DNA of 64,000 nt from Pyrocephalus nanus (taxonomy: Eukaryota > Chordata > Aves > Passeriformes > Tyrannidae), in NCBI GenBank assembly GCA_038380795.1, contig CM076263.1:573001-637000 (forward strand). Direction: 5' to 3'. Below are positions 30,130-42,400 of this stretch, one piece after another. The notes under the pieces were generated by a model. The model made no database searches. It was not told the DNA's origin and saw only the letters and a program-made list of their open reading frames with translations. Numbering within the stretch: the stretch's first letter is position 1; every line of letters starts with the position of its first letter. The position numbers were made by a program, and so were the translations under genes.

Positions 30130-30325
30130 AAGATGGCTCTGCTCCTCCCCTGCCTGCTGTCCCACGGGCATTCCCAAATTCCCGCTGTCCCACGGGCACT
30201 CCCAAATTCCCGCTGCACAGGGAGATGGCTCTCTCTGCTCCTCCTGTGCCTGCTGTCCCACGGGCATTCCCAAATTCCCGCTGTCCCACGGGCATTCCCA
30301 AATTCCCGCTGCACAGCACCCCAGA
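30130..30325 (+). repeat. CCCACGGGCATTCCCAAATTCCCGCTG repeats
   Basis: Four copies of a 27-bp unit with CCCACGGGCATTCCC and AAATTCCCGCTG, arranged as two pairs separated by AGATGGCTCT...CTCCTCCTGTGCCTGCTGT. A small compound duplication immediately downstream of miR-122. Confidence 0.85.
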
Positions 30326-31880
30326 CTCCTGAAGGCACGGTGGCTGCGATGCCATCCCTGGGAGTGTGGATTTCTCTGGAAACTTCTGAGAGGCAAACTG
30401 GGTAATTTTTTTTTTTCCCTGAAATTAGAAAAGTGAAGCCAATCAGCTGATGGAGAAACTCCAGCTTTTCCTTGGCCACCCAATCACAGCATGTGTTGGG
30501 AATGTTGGCTGAGGGGCCGGGGAGAACCTTCCAGCACTTTCCCAAATTCTGATTAAAATCTGTTGCCTCTGACTTGAACCATCCTTTATGCAGGTTCCCC
30601 ACGCCTTCAGCTTCGCTGCCTTCCACGTCACAGTGACCTGAGCACCACGCTCAGGCTCCTGTTGGAAACCTTTGGGGAATGGTCGCTGTTTCCCCAGAGA
30701 AATCCTTCCCAAAACTGCTCTAAAAAACCAGGGATTATCCACAGGAACTTGCAAAGGCCTGATGGACAGCCAGGCACCAGCACTGCACTGAGGAGCCCAA
30801 ATCCCACTGAACAATCCAAAATTCAGGCTCACAGCACGACAGGTGCCGTGCTCTGACCTGCAATGGCAGTGGCATCTTGAATTTTCCCACCACCAAACGC
30901 CCCTCCCCGGTGTTTTGGGGGGAACAGGAACAGTTCCAGGAACAGGAACAGGCAGCGCAAAAAGGAAAAGGCACAAAGTGAAAAGGTGGAAGGGCAGGGC
31001 TGGGCTGACCCACTGTCCCCTGGGAGCAGAAAAACAGATTGCAAAGCCTGCTGTGCTGGGCCAGATCCAAAAACTCTGGCACAGACTGGGCACCTGTAAA
31101 TTAATCAGCAGCACTGACATCGCTGCAGAACGAGCAGCTTCAGTCACCCAAACTGCCCCAGCCCCACGAAATCCCAGCCCTTGCACACCCCCAGGGTTTT
31201 GTGGCAGACTCAGTGACATCAGCAGGGGAGCAGAAAGTTCTGGCTCGTTTTTCACAAGGGCTTTGCTGAGAAGGAGCTCCTGGCTGAGGGCAGGGTGGGC
31301 AAGGGAACTTTCCCTTTTCCCTTTTTGCAGGAGGAAAGGAAAAGTGAAGGGAAGACAAGGGAGCCCCTCTCTGCAGCAGGAGAGCAGTGCAGATGAATTC
31401 TCCCTACTCCTGCTTACCCGCTGTGCTCGAAAATGAGCAGTTTTATAGTGTGTTTTTAATTTAGAGCAACATGATTTTTCCAACACCACACGAATATCAG
31501 ATGTATTAAAGTTTCTGGAAGGTTCTGGCAGGTGCAAGCCCTTCCAATCACCACTGCATAGAAACTTCTCTGGCAGCTGTGGCAGAAGGAAAGGACTGGA
31601 ACTCAAACTGGCTCCACCTGCCATCTCCTCCCAGTGCCAGACAGGCAAGGCACAGCACTCAGACACACGAGGTGCGGCTGTGGAAATCTGCTGATTTGTG
31701 GTAAATTGCGGCCAGGTAATGTGCAACAGGGGGACACAATCTGTAACCCGGGTGATCTGTAATAGGATAGAGCACAGTTTAACAAGAAACAGGTGTTTTG
31801 CTGAGGGTGAGTTATGAGGAAGACCCAAACTCCTCCCTCGAAGCAATCTGAAATTAAGAGGCTCCAGGTGAGAAAAAAGG
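30326..31880. other. Intergenic, no gene recognised
   Basis: The 467-residue minus-strand open frame at 30443-31846 has unbiased composition but no recognisable domain, and no support from splice structure. I treat it as chance. It may be transcribed as the tail of the miR-122 primary RNA. Confidence 0.5.
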
Positions 31881-31884
31881 TGGA

Positions 31885-32312
31885 AAAAAAAAAAAAAAAA
31901 AAAAAGCCCTTTATTAAAAGATTTATGTGTATTGGAAAAAAATTTAAAAAAAGCCCTTTATTAAAAGATATATGTGTATTGGAAAAAAAAAGGCCTTTAT
32001 TAAAAAATATATGTGTATTGGAAAAAAAAGCGCCCTTTATTAAAATATTTATGTGTATTGGAAAAAAAAAAAAGCCCTTTATTAAAAGATATATGTGTAT
32101 TGGAAAAAAAAAAAAAAAGCTCTTTATTAAAAGATTTATGTGTATTGGAAAAAAAAAAGCTCTTTATTAAAAGATTTATGTGTATTGGAAAAAAAAAAAG
32201 CCCTTTATTAAAAGATTTATGTGTATTGGAAAAAAAAAAGCCCTTTATTAAAAGATTTATGTGTATTGGAAAAAAAAAAGCCCTTTATTAAAAGATATCT
32301 GTGTATTGGCAG
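31885..32312 (+). repeat. About 10 tandem units of poly-A plus GCCCTTTATTAAAAGAT
   Basis: Each unit of about 40-47 bp reads AAAAAAAAAGCCCTTTATTA then AAAGATTTATGTGTATTGGA. The A-run length varies (about 8-21) while the rest is near-identical. The repeated lysine-rich frame (FIKRFMCIGKKK) is a by-product. Confidence 0.95.
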
Positions 32313-32464
32313 AGCAACGAAAGAACACAAATAAACCAACCAAGCAATAATCCTCTCCCCAAAAATGCTCCATTTCAAACCAAAAAAAAGAAGATTAAAA
32401 ACCACAGAAAAAGGTAAACAGCTTAGTTTGGACCCTTAGGGGCGATTCTAATCACCTGTGTTAT

Positions 32465-33012
32465 CATGGGGGGGGCAGAGCCTGCAGTTCTGTAAATCCA
32501 TCAGCAGGAGGTGCTGTTGGATCACTGGAAATGCTGGGCCTGCAGTTCTGCAAATCCATCAGCAGAGGGTGCTGTTGGATCACGGATCACTCAGAGCCTG
32601 CAGTTTTATTAATCCGTCAGCAGGAGGTGCTGTTGGATCAGCAGAGGGTATTGTTGGATCACAGCAGGGGGTGCTGTTGGATCACTGGAAATGCAGGGCC
32701 TGCAGTTCTATAAATCCATCAGCAGGAGGTGCTGTTGGATCACAGCAGGGGGTGCTGTTGGATCACTGGAAATGCAGGGCCTGCAGTTCTGTAAATCCGT
32801 CAGCAGGAGGTGCTGTTGGGTCACAGCAGGAGGTGCTGTTGGATCACAGCAGGGGGTATTGTTGGATCACAGCAGGAGGTGCTGTTGGATCCCCAAGATG
32901 CAGGGTCTGCAGTTCTATAAATCCGTCAGCAGGAGGTGCTGTTGGGTCACGGGAGGGGCAGATCCTGCACTGTTGTAAATCCGTCAGCAGGAGGTGCTGT
33001 TGGGTCACTGGT
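32465..33012 (+). repeat. Minisatellite of AGCAGGAGGTGCTGTTGGATCAC
   Basis: About 18 copies of a 22-24 bp core CAGCAGGAGGTGCTGTTGGA TCA, arranged in a longer higher-order unit with GCAGGGCCTGCAGTTCTGTA AATCCATC. Internal variants include GGGTCAC and TATTGTTGG. Confidence 0.92.
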
Positions 33013-33570
33013 GGTCCCCACATGGGGGTCCCCCCCGGGTGTGCTGAAGAAGCCAAAAACTGAGATCTTCCCTCCCCTCCCCACCAGAAATTAAAAAAAA
33101 AGAGAAAGGAGGGAAAGCAAAAATAAAAAAAGGTCCTTCCCAAGGGGAACTCCCTCTGTCCTGCTGGCTGAGTGGTGTGGTGGAGCTTCCCCCCTCCTGT
33201 GACGTGCACAACAACTGCTGCCAAAAACATGGAGGAGGAGAGGCCTCCTGAGCAGTTCCTCGCTGATTAAAATCCCAGCAAAATGCCCAGCTGGCAGCCA
33301 GGCCCAGAGCGGAGCCACCTCCCAGCTCCTGCCACCCAAACCTGTTTCCCAGGAAAGGAGGAAAAAAAAGGACAAAAGAGCTCCTCACCCCTCCCCACAG
33401 ACGAGATCTTGAGGGCCATCAACTCAGAACGTGGTTCTATCAGCCACTTCTGGTTGTTACTCAACGATCCAAACCACGGCCAAGCTGCCCACTCAGCATC
33501 CCCTTCCCACCCTGGGCAGGGGGAGGGAAAAATTCCTGCTTCGTTTCCCAGAAATGACAAAACCAGGACA
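33013..33570. other. Spacer between two minisatellites
   Basis: Mixed sequence with A-rich stretches near 33090-33130 and 33361. No gene recognised. Confidence 0.5.
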
Positions 33571-33574
33571 CCTG

Positions 33575-35970
33575 GGAACAGGGATCACCCCCTGGGAACA
33601 GGGATCACCCCCTGGGAACAGGGATCACCCCCTGGGATCACCCCCTGGGAACAGGGATCACCTCCTGGGAACAGGGATCATCCCCTGGGAACAGGGATCA
33701 CCCCCTGGGAACAGGGATCACCCCCTGGGATCACCCCCTGGGAACAGGGATCACCTCCTGGAATCACCCCCTGGGAACAGGGATCACCCCCTGGGAACAG
33801 GGATCACCCCCTGGGATCACCCCCTGGGAACAGGGATCACCCCCTGGGAACAGGGATCACCCCCTGGGAACAGGGATCACCTCCTGGGATCACCCCCTGG
33901 GAACAGGGATCACCCCCTGGGATCACCCCCTGGGAACAGGGATCACCCCCTGGGATCACCCCCTGGGAACAGGGATCACCCCCTGGGAACAGGGATCACC
34001 CCCTGGGAACAGGGATCACCCCCTGGGAACAGGGATCACCCCCTGGGAACAGGGATCACCTCCTGGGAACAGGGATCACCTCCTGGGAACAGGGATCACC
34101 CCCTGGGAACAGGGATCACCCCCTGGGAACAGGGATCACCCCCTGGGATCACCCCCTGGGAACAGGGATCACCCCCTGGGAACAGGGATCACCTCCTGGG
34201 AACAGGGATCACCTCCTGGGAACAGGGATCACCCCCTGGGAACAGGGATCACCCCCTGGGAACAGGGATCACCCCCTGGGAACAGGGATCACCTCCTGGA
34301 ATCACCCCCTGGGAACAGGGATCACCCCCTGGGAACAGGGATCACCCCCTGGGAACAGGGATCACCTCCTGGGAACAGGGATCACCCCCTGGGAACAGGG
34401 ATCACCCCCTGGGAACAGGGATCACCCCCTGGGATCAGGGATCACCCTCTGGGAACAGGGATCACCCCCTGGGAACAGGGATCACCTCCTGGAACCACCC
34501 CCTGGGAACAGGGATCACCCCCTGGGAACAGGGATCACCCCCTGGGAACAGGGATCACCCCCTGGGAACAGGGATCACCCCCTGGGAACAGGGATCACCC
34601 CCTGGGAACAGGGATCACCCCCTGGGATCACCCCCTGGGAACAGGGATCACCTCCTGGGATCAGGGATCACCCCCTGGGAACAGGGATCACCTCCTGGAA
34701 TCACCCCCTGGGAACAGGGATCACCTCCTGGGATCACCCCCTGGGAACAGGGATCACCCCCTGGGAACAGGGATCACCCCCTGGGATCACCCCCTGGGAA
34801 CAGGGATCACCCCCTGGGATCACCCCCTGGGAACAGGGATCACCCCCTGGGATCAGGGATCACCCCCTGGGAACAGGGATCACCCCCTGGGAACAGGGAT
34901 CACCTCCTGGAACCACCCCCTGGGAACAGGGATCACCCCCTGGGAACAGGGATCACCCCCTGGGAACAGGGATCACCTCCTGGAATCACCCCCTGGGAAC
35001 AGGGATCACCCCCTGGGAACAGGGATCACCCCCTGGGAACAGGGATCATCCCCTGGGAACAGGGATCACCCCCTGGGATCAGGGATCACCCTCTGGGAAC
35101 AGGGATCACCCCCTGGGAACAGGGATCACCCCCTGGGAACAGGGATCACCCCCTGGGAACAGGGATCACCCCCTGGGATCACCCCCTGGGAACAGGGATC
35201 ACCCCCTGGGATCACCCCCTGGGAACAGGGATCACCCCCTGGGAACAGGGATCACCTCCTGGGAACAGGGATCACCTCCTGGGAACAGGGATCACCTCCT
35301 GGGAACAGGGATCACCCCCTGGGAACAGGGATCACCCCCTGGGATCATCCCCTGGGAACAGGGATCACCCCCTGGGAACAGGGATCACCCCCTGGGAACA
35401 GGGATCACCTTCTGGGAACAGGGATCACACCTTGGGATCACCCCCTGGGAACAGGGATCACCCCCTGGGAACAGGGATCACCCCCTGGGAACAGGGATCA
35501 CCCCCTGGGATCAGGGATCACCCCCTGGGAACAGGGATCACCCCCTGGGATCACCCCCTGGGAACAGGGATCACCCCCTGGGAACAGGGATCACCCCCTG
35601 GGATCACCCCCTGGGAACAGGGATCACCTCCTGGGAACAGGGATCACCCCCTGGGATCACCCCCTGGGAACAGGGATCACCCCCTGGGAACAGGGATCAC
35701 CCCCTGGGAACAGGGATCACCTCCTGGAATCACCCCCTGGGAACAGGGATCACCCCCTGGGAACAGGGATCACCCCCTGGGAACAGGGATCACCTCCTGG
35801 GAACAGGGATCACCCCCTGGGAACAGGGATCACCCCCTGGGAACAGGGATCACCCCCTGGGAACAGGGATCACCCCCTGGGAACAGGGATCACCTCCTGG
35901 GAACAGGGATCACCCCCTGGGAACAGGGATCACCCCCTGGGAACAGGGATCACCCCCTGGGAACAGGAAT
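33575..35970 (+). repeat. 20-bp / 15-bp minisatellite, about 2.4 kb
   Basis: About 125 copies of CCCCTGGGAACAGGGATCAC mixed with a shorter CCCCTGGGATCA form and the variants CTCCTGGGAACA and CTCCTGGAATCA. It produces 880-930 residue open frames (GNRDHPLGTGITPWEQ) in overlapping plus-strand phases that have no non-repeat domain. It ends about 160 bp beyond the predicted ALPK2 polyadenylation signal. Confidence 0.97.
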
Positions 35971-36144
35971 CATCTCAAGGGTCCCGTGTCCGGTGTTTTG
36001 TGGCTGTGGGTGCAGACACCGAAATGCCTTCACATTTCAGGAAAATCAGCAGCTTGGTGGCTTTTAAAGCACTAAAAACAGAAAGGTCAAACAGGCCAAA
36101 CAGGGGGAAGGGGCAGGAGTGGAATTAGAGGCCAACTGTGAATG

Positions 36145-36447
36145 GTTTTATTTTTTAGTACAAGACAGAAAAAAAATCCCAAGAGCAGAATCAGGGGAGG
36201 ATTTTAATGCAAAACCCGGGGAAAGAAACCCCATTTTTTTTTTCCCGTAGCAGCCTGAGCAACAATGAGTGTGCAAAACTTGGGCTGAGTGGCACCTTCA
36301 GCACAGGGATGTTCCCACAGCACTCGGCAGACACAGGGACCAGGAGCACAGAATCAGCTCCCTCCTCTGTCGCTGCCATCAGCACCGGGATGGCTCCAGA
36401 ACAACATCCAGAGGCCCCGCTGTCCCCTCAGCTCCTCAGGGCGGCCC
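36145..36447 (-). other. ALPK2: ALPK2 3'UTR with AATAAA signal
   Basis: Runs from the ALPK2 stop (36448-36450) to a minus-strand AATAAA at 36147-36152. At about 300 nt it is compact. No further repeats inside it. Confidence 0.65.
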
Positions 36448-39400
36448 TCAGTGCTCGGAGGAAATGAAGTCCCTGTGCTCTCTGCCCTTTTTGGGCATCA
36501 TTTTCTTGGCAGCTGCTGAGCTGGGCAGGGTTTTGCCCTTGGGGGCCGTGGCTTTGCGCTGTTTCTGGTGAGCGGCTCGCAGGGATTTCAGCCCCAGCAT
36601 CTCGCAGTACTCGTTGCACTGGTGGAGGGCTCTGAACTGCTCGATGAAGGAGAAGGAGCAGTTGCCTTTGAACCCTTTGTACCTGCAGCGACAAAGGAGA
36701 AAAAAAACACAAACAACAAAAAAAAAGGGATTTCAAGATTGGTTTTTAGCCCAGGGAGGCAGAGCAGGATGTCAAGAGAACCTTCAGCAAGTCTCCTCCA
36801 AGCTGTAAGAAATCCACTTCTCTTCTGAGGTCAATAAAAGCCCGTCTGAGCAGCTGCTCGGGATTTGTCCATCCCCGTGAGTCCCTTAGGAACCACCCCC
36901 ACAAGGAGCAGGAGCAGCCGATCCCAAGGCTCTGGTGCCCTCCAGTGCCCTCACCCTAAAAACGCCTCCCGTTCCCAGCTCGGCTTCGCCCTCTGCTGAC
37001 ACCAGCACTGCCCGCACTTCGGGCTCCTTCTCTTTCCAGCTCCATGGACAGCACACGCAGGGCAGGGACAAACGATCAGAATTAACTGGGAGGGTGTAAA
37101 TTGCCGACAATTGCCCGGCAGAACCAAACCAATCGGTTCTGTGTCAGCTCCACCCTGCAACAACACCATTGGCTAAAGGGCAAACAAAATGATGCTCCAC
37201 TTCCCTCCTCCCCAACAGGGCAGTTTTTGTGGGAGTCACTTCCCAGAGGGAGCTGGACAATCACCACCAAAGCATCTCTTCAATCTGCTGATTCCTGAGA
37301 ACCTAAAAAAAAAAATAGTTATGACCTTGCACTGTGGATCCCCAGCTGAGAGGACATCAGTCCAAGCTTTGGAGTGGATTCCAGCCTGTAAATGTTCAGG
37401 ATTTCCCCAGGATCTTCATTCTGAGCTCCTATTTTTGAATCATCTCAATGAAGGTCTCCATAAATACCAACAAAAAGCCAAAGAGCAGATGGGGGTTGTT
37501 TTCTCCTCCAGTTAAAACAAGAACACATTCCCAGTGCTCCCTCCACCCCCCACATTTAGGGTTGAGGAGACAGCAGTGCCAGTGCTGATAAATGCTGATA
37601 AATGCCCTTTCACTCACCCTTTGGCCAGGGTTGCTATGCCAACGTCCGTCAGCTTCATCCCCACACCTGCAAGGCAGAGAGGGAACCCTCAGCTCAGGTT
37701 CCACTGGGATTTCCAGGGAGCATCTTCACCCACACAGGCATCAGATCTTATTTACAGATTCACCTTTCCCACTGGAATGTGGGTTTTTTTTCATAGAGAG
37801 TTTTAAGGGCCCCAATTAAAATTATCATGCTCTGTGCCATCAGCCAGGCCCACACCACTGGTTTTTATCAGGGTGATAAACAGAGCACAGCTCACAGCTT
37901 GGTTCCTGGGCTAAGATTCTTTCTTCTCCCTTTTAAATAACTTCAGGGATCTTGTTTAGTTAGGCCTTGCTAGTTATGCTGCCTTGTCCTGTAAATGAAC
38001 AGGGGATGTTTTTTAAGATTCCCAGGTTTTTCTGGTTCAGCAGGGCCTGTTTTGCCCTGCCCTGAGTCCTCCTGTGCACACTGTGCAGGTGGAATCCCAG
38101 CCAGGGGAGCTGAGGGGGGTTAACAAACACCAGCAGGGAGTTTCTTCTTTTTGAAGGAACAAAAGAGAAAGGGAAGGACTGGCTTGTCATCGACACCTGA
38201 AGCCTTCCACTCACAAACCACTCCATGAACCCAGACAGAAATCCAGGTTTGACTCATCCCTGATTCACCAGGTGGAAGAACAACCCTCCCTTCAGAGGGT
38301 GAGATTTGGTTTTTTCTCCTCGGAACTCGCAGCAAGGCCAGGTAAATTAAAACCGCTCACCCTGCAGGTCGGTGACGAGCAGGTTCCCGCTGGTCCTCTC
38401 GTACACCCAGTGCTGGAAGGTGCAACACTTCTGGCCAGCCTCCGAGTCCCTCCTCAGGAAATTCACCTCCTTGCCATCCCTGACCGAGTATTTCACGAAG
38501 TCCCCCACCAGCTCCTCCTCCACCGTGGCGTAGGGGATGGTGTTGGCGGGGCGGTGGATGAGGAAAATGGGAATGATCCTGAAGGTGAGGGGTAGAAATC
38601 ACTAACAAAACCCAGAGAATTCAGAGGGTTCTTTCAGTGAGGGACTAAGGAACAGATAAAAGGATGGAGTAATCTGAGAGAGTGAATGCAGAGTTTAAAA
38701 CAAGTCCAGAGAGCTGTAACATTGTTCCCAAATTTCCTCTCTAGCAGTCAGCACAGGCCACTCAGTATGTGCACCTCCCTGCCCAAACAGCTGTAAATAC
38801 TCACTCTGGCACCTCCCCCCCCAAACAGCTGTAAATACTCACTCTGGCACCTCCCTGCCCAAACAGCTGTAAATACTCACTCTGGCACCTCCCCCCCCAA
38901 ACAGCTGTAAATACTCACTCTGGCACCTCCCCCCCCAAACAGCTGTAAATACTCACTCTGGCACCTCCCCCCCCAAACAGCTGTAAATACTCACTCTGGC
39001 ACCTCCCCCCCCAAACAGCTGTAAATACTCACTCTGGCACCTCCCCCCCCAAACAGCTGTAAATACTCACTCTGGCACCTCCCTGCCCAAACAGCTGTAA
39101 ATACTCACTCTGGCACCTCCCTGCCCAAACAGCTGTAAATACTCACTCTGGCACCTCCCTGCCCAAACAGCTGTAAATACTCACTCTGGCACCTCCCCAA
39201 AGCCTTCCAGCGTTTCAGCCTCGGCTGCATACAGCTTGGCGTACTCCCTGGCGGCGTTCTGCACGCAGCACTCCTGCCACAATCAGTCACCATCAGTCAC
39301 AAACAGACACAGCGCTGCCGCGCCGCCCGCGCCGTTTACCGGCGCGCCCACGCGTGTCGATGGGCCCCACGCCCCCAAACCCGGCTCCCCAGGGCCAGGA

Positions 39401-42400
39401 GGGCTCACCTGCAGGGCCAGGTTGTAGTTCCTCCTCACCAGCTCCTCCCTGGTGCCGCTGGCGGGGCTGAGGGCGCTGTGCACCTTGAGGACGCAGGCGT
39501 GGCCGGGCGCGAAGACGGGCGCCAGGCCGCGGCGCACGCGGCTGCGGAAGGCGCGCCGGTGCATCCCCTCGCCGAAGTGCAGCTGCTCCGTGGCCAGCAC
39601 CCCGTGCAGGTGGCCCCCGAAGTAGCTGTCGCTGATGGAATCCTCCCGGAACAGCAGCTGCATGAACTCGATCTCCTCCACACCTGAAACCCAACGGGGA
39701 GGGGGGGGTGACTTCGCTCGGCGGGCACCGGGCACGAGAATCGCTCGGGGGGAGCAGAAGGTGCGGTGTAAATTGTCCTGGCACCCTGCTGCTGCTCGAG
39801 GGGGAACTGCTGCACTGCCACCCCAACACAGCAGCTTCCCGGGGTGGTAAGGACAGAACTCGCAGTGGAGAAAAGCAGGGGGAAATCCCGAGTGGGGACT
39901 GCACCCCTTGAAATGGCCAAGGGGGGGATCATCATCAAGCAGAAGCCAAACGGCAAAATGTTCATAAGGGGGGAAAAAAGTGGTTAATAAGCACTTAAGA
40001 GAAATGATTAGCACTTCAAGTGTGTCTCAGTGTAACATTTCAGAGGGTAAATGGGAGAACTACAGGGAAGGGGCAACTTCCAGCTGCACCCTCCTGCCTC
40101 TCTTTGAAGCACAGAGCAAACACTGCACAGAGATTCAGGATGCTCCCTAACTCCACCTGAAATTCCCTCCTGCTCAAAAATCATCCAGGCCTTTCTCTTG
40201 CACGAGTAAATGAATGTTTCAGTTTGTCCCTCGAGGGAAAGGAAAGGATGGGCCCCCCGAAGGCCCCGATGGCCGCTCAGGGTGCCCAGGAATGACAGAC
40301 CCTGCAGGCAAGGCTCTATCTTTGGCTGCAGCACTGCACACGTGCTGGTGTCACTGAACATGAGGGGACACATGGGGAAAGCACTCCAAAGCATTCCAAA
40401 GCATTCCAAAGCTCCAGGGGGTGTGGGGGATGCCACACCCTTCCTATTTACCTTCGTAACTCCCAGAACTGGACAGACGTTCCAGCACTGCAAGGAGAAA
40501 AGAAACGGGTTTTCTAGTTAAAAAAATGAATGGAAATGAATATTAGCAGTAATCAACCAGCCAAACGGAGCTGTACCTGCAGCAGTCAGGTGAAACTCAG
40601 CTGTCACCTTCCCGTAGGTGTTGTTCAGGCAGCAGTAATACATGCCCTGGGCTTTGGGAGTGGCCTTGGCTATTTCCAGGGAGACAGGAGAGTCATCCTG
40701 AGCGCTGGAACAGAGTGGTGGTACCAGTCAGCACTGGGAAAACTGGTCACTGCATCTCCCTGAGGGGTCTGTTTGTTAAAGCACAGCACAACTGTTCAGC
40801 AGATAATGATGTGCATTGACACTGCAGCACGACAATCAGTCAGGGTGGTTACAACAGCAATCAAAACGGCAACTTTTTCTCTCCATTTAAAGAACCTCTG
40901 GGGTTCTGAACCTTCCTGCAAAAGGAAATATCTGGTTTTTTATTTTTTATTTTTTTCTGGCTTTGGGCAATGTTAATTTTGTATCTTTGAAACATTCTGA
41001 ACGGATTTTAAGGGCTATGAGATCAGCCTGTCATTACTGCTGTGGAGGAAAATAAATGGAATGTTAGGAAAAGCTGGATCCTGATAATGGCCCCAAGAAG
41101 CTTTTATTTCCACCCTGCTCTGGATGAAACGAGTGCCAAACTCAATGTGATTATTTTAAAGCACTTGGAGCTTGGATGAGGCTGGATGGGAACAGGCTGA
41201 GAGGTGCTGGGATGCAGAGCACGACCATTATTGATGCACTGGCAGAAGATCCTGCTGCTGAATTACCCTGCTTTGCACCTATCCCACCAATCCCCAGGGT
41301 GAATCACTGGCCCCCCTTCCCAAAAGCTGTTCAGGAGCTCCCAGTCCTTCAGGAACAATCCCTCACCTCCTCTGCAGCCGAGCCAGCACCCTGGAATCTT
41401 TAGTCCAGGTGACGGTGGAGTCCCCGTGGATGTCCCCGAACTGGCAGCACAGCCTCACGTTCCCAGAGCCCTCGGGGACAGACTCTGCCTGGATCTTCTT
41501 CAGCAGCCTGGGAGCTTGGAACAGAAGAGCCACGATTGAGGGTGAGAGGACAATGACATCAGTTTGGCATCTTACCCTTTCATGTGAAGAATGCAACCAC
41601 TGATGATCCCGGTAAATAATTATGACCATTCCTGCCTCACACACTGCTCTGGCACCTCTGCACATGGCCGTGGCAGCAGGAGGGAGGGGACTGGCAAAGA
41701 AAGGGAATCACCTCCCAGGGGAAAGGTTTTTGGGATGGTGACACATCCCTGCCCGATGTAAGGGATGTAAAATTGGAGATGTTGCTTTTCCCGCCGTGTG
41801 AATTCCGAGCTGCTGTGCTGGTGTCAGTCGGGGATCCCAGCCCTGCAGGATCCCATTCCTGTGCCAGGAATGCTGGAGCCAGCTCAAAGGGTAAAGCACC
41901 TGGAATTCACTGCTGTGGTTCTCCCCCATTCCCAATTCCAGCCCCAATCCAGGCTGGGAGTTCCCCATTCCAGGGGGGCAACCCAGTCCAGGTTTCCCCC
42001 CCACCCCCCTTCCCAATTCTGGTCACGATCCAGTTTGGGTTCCCCCAGATTCCAGCCCCAAACCAGTCTGGGCTTTTATCTCTTCCAGATTCCAGTTCTT
42101 CCCCAGTCCAGGTTTCTCCCTGTTCAGTCCTGCTCTGCTCTGCTAAATCCTTTTATGATGTGAGCAAGAAATACGCAAAAAAGGTGGAAATAAGATCCCG
42201 GTCCTGGCAAAGCACCCGCAGAAACCACCAGTCCCTCACCTGCCCAGCCAGAAAAGGAAACCGAGTTTGCTCTCACCTTTGCTGTCCTTTTTCAAACCCA
42301 GCTTCCTCTGCTCAGATTTTCTGTCATCTCTCCGAGTCACGCCCGCCTCGCCCTTCCCGGACTTTTTGCCGCCTCCCTTCTCCTCCAGGCGGGGTTTTTT

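Noticed and set aside
30443..31846. 467-residue minus-strand frame downstream of miR-122
   Set aside because: No recognisable domain, no supporting splice pattern or conservation cue; most likely chance in moderately GC-rich DNA.
33283..36075. Two overlapping open frames of 930 and 878 residues
   Set aside because: Both are translations of the same 20-mer array in different phases; the flanks have no recognisable domain.
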